Below, one piece after another: positions 61,494 to 64,000 of a stretch of DNA of 64,000 nt. Location of the stretch: contig NZ_JWLW01000066.1 in the NCBI RefSeq assembly GCF_000808575.1, positions 248,001 through 312,000 on the forward strand. The letters are read 5' to 3'. Each line of letters opens with the position of its first letter. Position 1 is the stretch's first letter. The position numbers and the translations under genes were made by a program. This DNA comes from Alteromonas marina. Lineage in GTDB: Bacteria; Pseudomonadota; Gammaproteobacteria; Enterobacterales; Alteromonadaceae. Below the pieces are notes generated by a model. It had not been told where the DNA came from, did not search any database, and saw only the letters and a list, made by a program, of their open reading frames with translations.

Positions 61494-63014
61494 ATGAAAC
61501 CATCTAACGATACTAGCTTTTTCGGCCATCCAGGGGGCCTAAGAACGCTATTCTTTACAGAAATGTGGGAGCGCATGAGTTACTACGGTATGCGCGCGCT
61601 ACTTGTTCTTTTCATGACCGCGAGCTTACAAACGCAGGGCTTGGGCTTTACCGTTGCAACCGCTGGCGCTATCTACGGCCTATACACAGGTGCGGTATAT
61701 TTTCTTGGCTTACCGGGCGGGTGGTTAGCGGACCGCTTAATCGGTGGTAAAAACGCCGTATGGTATGGCGGTATTATCATCTTCGCAGGCCACGTGGTAC
61801 TGGCCATAGACTTGCAAAACCTTTTCTTTGTTGGCCTTATTCTTGTTGCTTCTGGTACTGGCTTACTTAAACCTAACATTTCAGCAATGGTTGGCCAGCA
61901 GTATGGCGACGACGATGGCCGTCGCGACAGTGGTTATGCGCTGTATTACATGGGTATTAACATAGGTTCACTCATCGCCTACCTAGTTACCGGTTATTTA
62001 CAGGAAAACTGGGGCTGGCACTATGCATTTGGTGCAGCTGCCATTGGTATGGCAATCGGCCTAATTCAATATTACTTCAGCAACCGTTCGTTATCGGCGG
62101 ATTCTGTTGCTCCTGCAAACCCATATCAAGGTGCAGCTAAACAGCGCGCATGGATGGGCGTATGGGCAGTGATTGCACTTGCTGTTGTGGTAATTGTGCT
62201 TGCACACATGGGCACTATCGTTATTGAGCCAGTTGCCCTTGCTCAACAAGTTGCCGTTGTATTTACCATTATTTTCTTCGCTTACTTTGGTTTTATTTAT
62301 TTCAAAGGTCAGCTAAGCGACAACGAGAAGAAGCGCATGTGGGCGTTGTTCTTAGTGTGTGTTGCTTCAGCGTGTTTCTGGTCTGGTTTCGAACAAGCTG
62401 GCTCTTCACTCAACTTATTCGCTCAGAACTACACCGACCGCGTACTTGAAAGCGGCTCGCTACTTACCTCTTGGTTTGGGATGGACGCTATCCCAACGGT
62501 ATGGTTCCAGCTTTCAAACTCGCTATTTATCATTATTTTGTCACCTTTCTTTGCTGCCCTCTGGATCAATCTTGCGAAGCGAATGATTGACCCGTCGTAC
62601 ACTATAAAGTGTGCAATTGGTATCGTTATTATGGCGTCGGGCTTCTTGGTAATGTTTATGGCATCTCAATATGCTGCACAAGGCCTTAAAGTTGCGCCTA
62701 TGTGGCTTGTTACCACTTACTTCTTACACACTGTTGGTGAGCTGTGCCTGAGCCCTGTTGCACTAAGTGCAGTAAGTAAGCTATCGCCTAAGCGTTTCGC
62801 AGGGCAAATGATGGGGGTGTTTGTACTTACCTACTCCATCGGTAACATCATTGCTGGCTTACTTTCAGGCAACTTCGACCCTGAGAATGTAGAGCAAATG
62901 CCAGATCTGTATCTTCAAATTGCCCTATTTAGCATCGCCATTGCCATCGTGATTGGTTTAATGAGCTTTAAATCTCGTTTCTGGGAAAAAGCAGGCATTG
63001 AAGAAAAGGCGTAA
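61494..63014 (+). CDS. Proton-dependent oligopeptide transporter (POT/PTR2)
   Basis: 506 residues, about 14 membrane helices. The POT signature FTEMWERMSYYGMRALLVLF, with the ExxER proton-coupling motif (around residues 23-29), and GLYTGAVYFLGLPGGWLADR are clear. It imports di- and tripeptides with protons. It is a single-gene unit unrelated to the capsule genes on either side. Confidence 0.93.
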   Translation: MKPSNDTSFFGHPGGLRTLFFTEMWERMSYYGMRALLVLFMTASLQTQGLGFTVATAGAIYGLYTGAVYFLGLPGGWLADRLIGGKNAVWYGGIIIFAGHVVLAIDLQNLFFVGLILVASGTGLLKPNISAMVGQQYGDDDGRRDSGYALYYMGINIGSLIAYLVTGYLQENWGWHYAFGAAAIGMAIGLIQYYFSNRSLSADSVAPANPYQGAAKQRAWMGVWAVIALAVVVIVLAHMGTIVIEPVALAQQVAVVFTIIFFAYFGFIYFKGQLSDNEKKRMWALFLVCVASACFWSGFEQAGSSLNLFAQNYTDRVLESGSLLTSWFGMDAIPTVWFQLSNSLFIIILSPFFAALWINLAKRMIDPSYTIKCAIGIVIMASGFLVMFMASQYAAQGLKVAPMWLVTTYFLHTVGELCLSPVALSAVSKLSPKRFAGQMMGVFVLTYSIGNIIAGLLSGNFDPENVEQMPDLYLQIALFSIAIAIVIGLMSFKSRFWEKAGIEEKA

Positions 63015-63059
63015 TTTATTGTTAGCATGTTTTAAGTGCTAACTAATTACCCTACAATA

Positions 63060-63093
63060 ACCGCCGCAACGTAACGTTCCGGCGGTTTTTTTA
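63060..63093 (+). terminator. Peptide transporter terminator
   Basis: AACCGCCG and CGGCGGTT pair around a loop that itself can fold (AACGTAACGTT), followed by seven T, about 45 nt after the stop codon. Confidence 0.92.
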
Positions 63094-63115
63094 TTAAGGG
63101 CTTTTGGATAAACCT

Positions 63116-63418
63116 ATGAAGTTTTATTTTTCTACCAGAGATATTCCTGCCTTAAAAGGTCTTCCATTGACAGAGCGCGTTAAATTGCTCGACCAGGCCG
63201 CAAAGCGGCTATCTGTCCCAGAGAAGACTTTACTGAATGTGCTAAAGTTACTCGTCATTGTTCCGGTATTCGCATTTATTCTTCAAACCGCGTCAAATTG
63301 GACCTCGTTACTGTGGGCTTTTGTGGTATTTTTAATTTATCCATTGGTTATAAAACCTATTCAATATTCCATCTGCGCTAAATACATTGCGCAACCGTCT
63401 AGCAAGGAGAATGCATGA
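63116..63418 (+). CDS. Small membrane protein next to galE
   Basis: 100 residues from ATG at 63116; an in-frame TTG at 63104 would add four. A polar N-terminus (FYFSTRDIPALKGLPLTERV) precedes two hydrophobic segments (about residues 45-62 and 66-82) and a basic end. The family is not recognised with certainty. It shares an ATGA with galE, so the two are translated together. Confidence 0.75.
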   Translation: MKFYFSTRDIPALKGLPLTERVKLLDQAAKRLSVPEKTLLNVLKLLVIVPVFAFILQTASNWTSLLWAFVVFLIYPLVIKPIQYSICAKYIAQPSSKENA

Positions 63419-64000
63419 AGACCATCTTAGTCACTGGTGGTGCAGGCTATATAGGTAGTCACACAGTTTTACAGTTACTTGAACAAAACTACGGTGTTGT
63501 AGTGCTGGATAACCTTGCAAACGCAAGTGCTGAATCACTTCGTCGTGTAGAAGCGTTAACAGGCAAGTCGGTTACGTTTGTGCAGGGCGACATTCGCGAT
63601 ACCGCCGTGTTAGATGACATATTCAGCGAGCATAACATTTATGCCGTTATTCACTTTGCGGGTTTAAAAGCCGTTGGCGAGTCTGTGCAAAAGCCCCTTT
63701 CATACTATGAAAACAACGTTTACGGTACGCTGACACTATGTAAAGCTATGCAGAAGCACAACGTAAAGAATATCGTGTTTAGCTCATCTGCAACGGTTTA
63801 CGGCGATCCTGCATCGCTACCTCTACGTGAAGATATGGCGACAGGCCACCCGACAAACCCTTACGGTATGTCGAAGCTTATGGTTGAACATATGCTTAGC
63901 GATCTTTACGTGTCGGATAACGAGTGGAATATAGTATTACTTCGTTACTTCAATCCCGTTGGCGCACACGAGTCTGGCCAAATCGGTGAAGATCCGAACG
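63415..64000 (+). CDS. galE: UDP-glucose 4-epimerase (partial, N-terminal 195 residues)
   Basis: Interconverts UDP-glucose and UDP-galactose for glycan synthesis. A short-chain dehydrogenase fold: NAD-binding TGGAGYIG at 7-14, VIHFAGLKAVGES, SSSATVYGD with the Ser/Thr, and the catalytic YGMSK (YxxxK) near residue 150, followed by LRYFNPVGAH. The gene runs off the right end of the window. It overlaps the upstream small gene by 4 nt. Confidence 0.96.
   Translation, partial: MKTILVTGGAGYIGSHTVLQLLEQNYGVVVLDNLANASAESLRRVEALTGKSVTFVQGDIRDTAVLDDIFSEHNIYAVIHFAGLKAVGESVQKPLSYYENNVYGTLTLCKAMQKHNVKNIVFSSSATVYGDPASLPLREDMATGHPTNPYGMSKLMVEHMLSDLYVSDNEWNIVLLRYFNPVGAHESGQIGEDPN

Overview
The window looks like a chromosomal segment of a marine gammaproteobacterium of the Alteromonadales, most likely Alteromonas or a close relative. 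This is inferred from the gene products, the conserved gammaproteobacterial gene orders and the presence of small families typical of this order (DUF3192, DUF3549, DUF3301). No search could be run. I see no tRNA, rRNA, CRISPR array, insertion sequence or prophage. Nearly all of it is core chromosome; the accessory-looking part is the polysaccharide locus at the right end.

Layout. (1) 1-8.6 kb: smrA, purL, mltF and tadA (the purL-mltF-tadA order also occurs in E. coli), plus two small ORFs (46 and 51 aa) and a PspB-like small membrane protein. (2) 8.7-13.2 kb: a KefB/YbaL-type cation:proton antiporter, a diguanylate cyclase and tilS. (3) 13.5-31.8 kb, all on the minus strand: the classical block rpsB-tsf-pyrH-frr-uppS-cdsA-dxr-rseP-bamA-skp-fabZ-lpxA-lpxB-rnhB-dnaE-accA. 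It joins translation, isoprenoid and phospholipid synthesis, outer-membrane assembly and lipid A synthesis. lpxD, usually between skp and fabZ, is absent there. (4) 32.2-36.8 kb: map, glnD and dapD on the plus strand. (5) 36.9-40.2 kb: yqcA-truC-yqcC on the minus strand, facing away from a DUF3549-DUF3301 pair. (6) 40.2-41.1 kb: a protein-free kilobase holding what I read as a very long CsrB/RsmZ-family regulatory RNA on the minus strand. It has close to fifty GGA motifs, many in hairpin loops, a rho-independent terminator, and an upstream palindrome matching the GacA/UvrY box. (7) 41.1-49.8 kb: a GNAT acetyltransferase, two DUF3192 paralogues, syd/queF (divergent), a second diguanylate cyclase, ppnN and an HDOD-like protein. 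(8) 50-51.7 kb: an NAD-type isocitrate dehydrogenase and a ComEA-like helix-hairpin-helix protein. (9) 51.8-64 kb: a surface polysaccharide locus with galU, two family 2 glycosyltransferases, a WecA-like initiating transferase, a kps-type ABC export operon (lipoprotein, KpsD, KpsM, KpsT, KpsE), a POT peptide transporter, a small membrane protein and the start of galE.

How it fits together. The most notable item is the CsrB-like RNA. Such RNAs titrate CsrA and so control biofilm, motility and carbon storage. It lies in a window that also holds two diguanylate cyclases and capsule export genes, which are processes often under CsrA control, though no direct link is visible in the sequence. Several genes appear to use TTG or GTG starts (rnhB, fabZ, glnD, map, tilS, yqcC, kpsE); where a Shine-Dalgarno sequence decides the start, I have used that start and say so in the entry.
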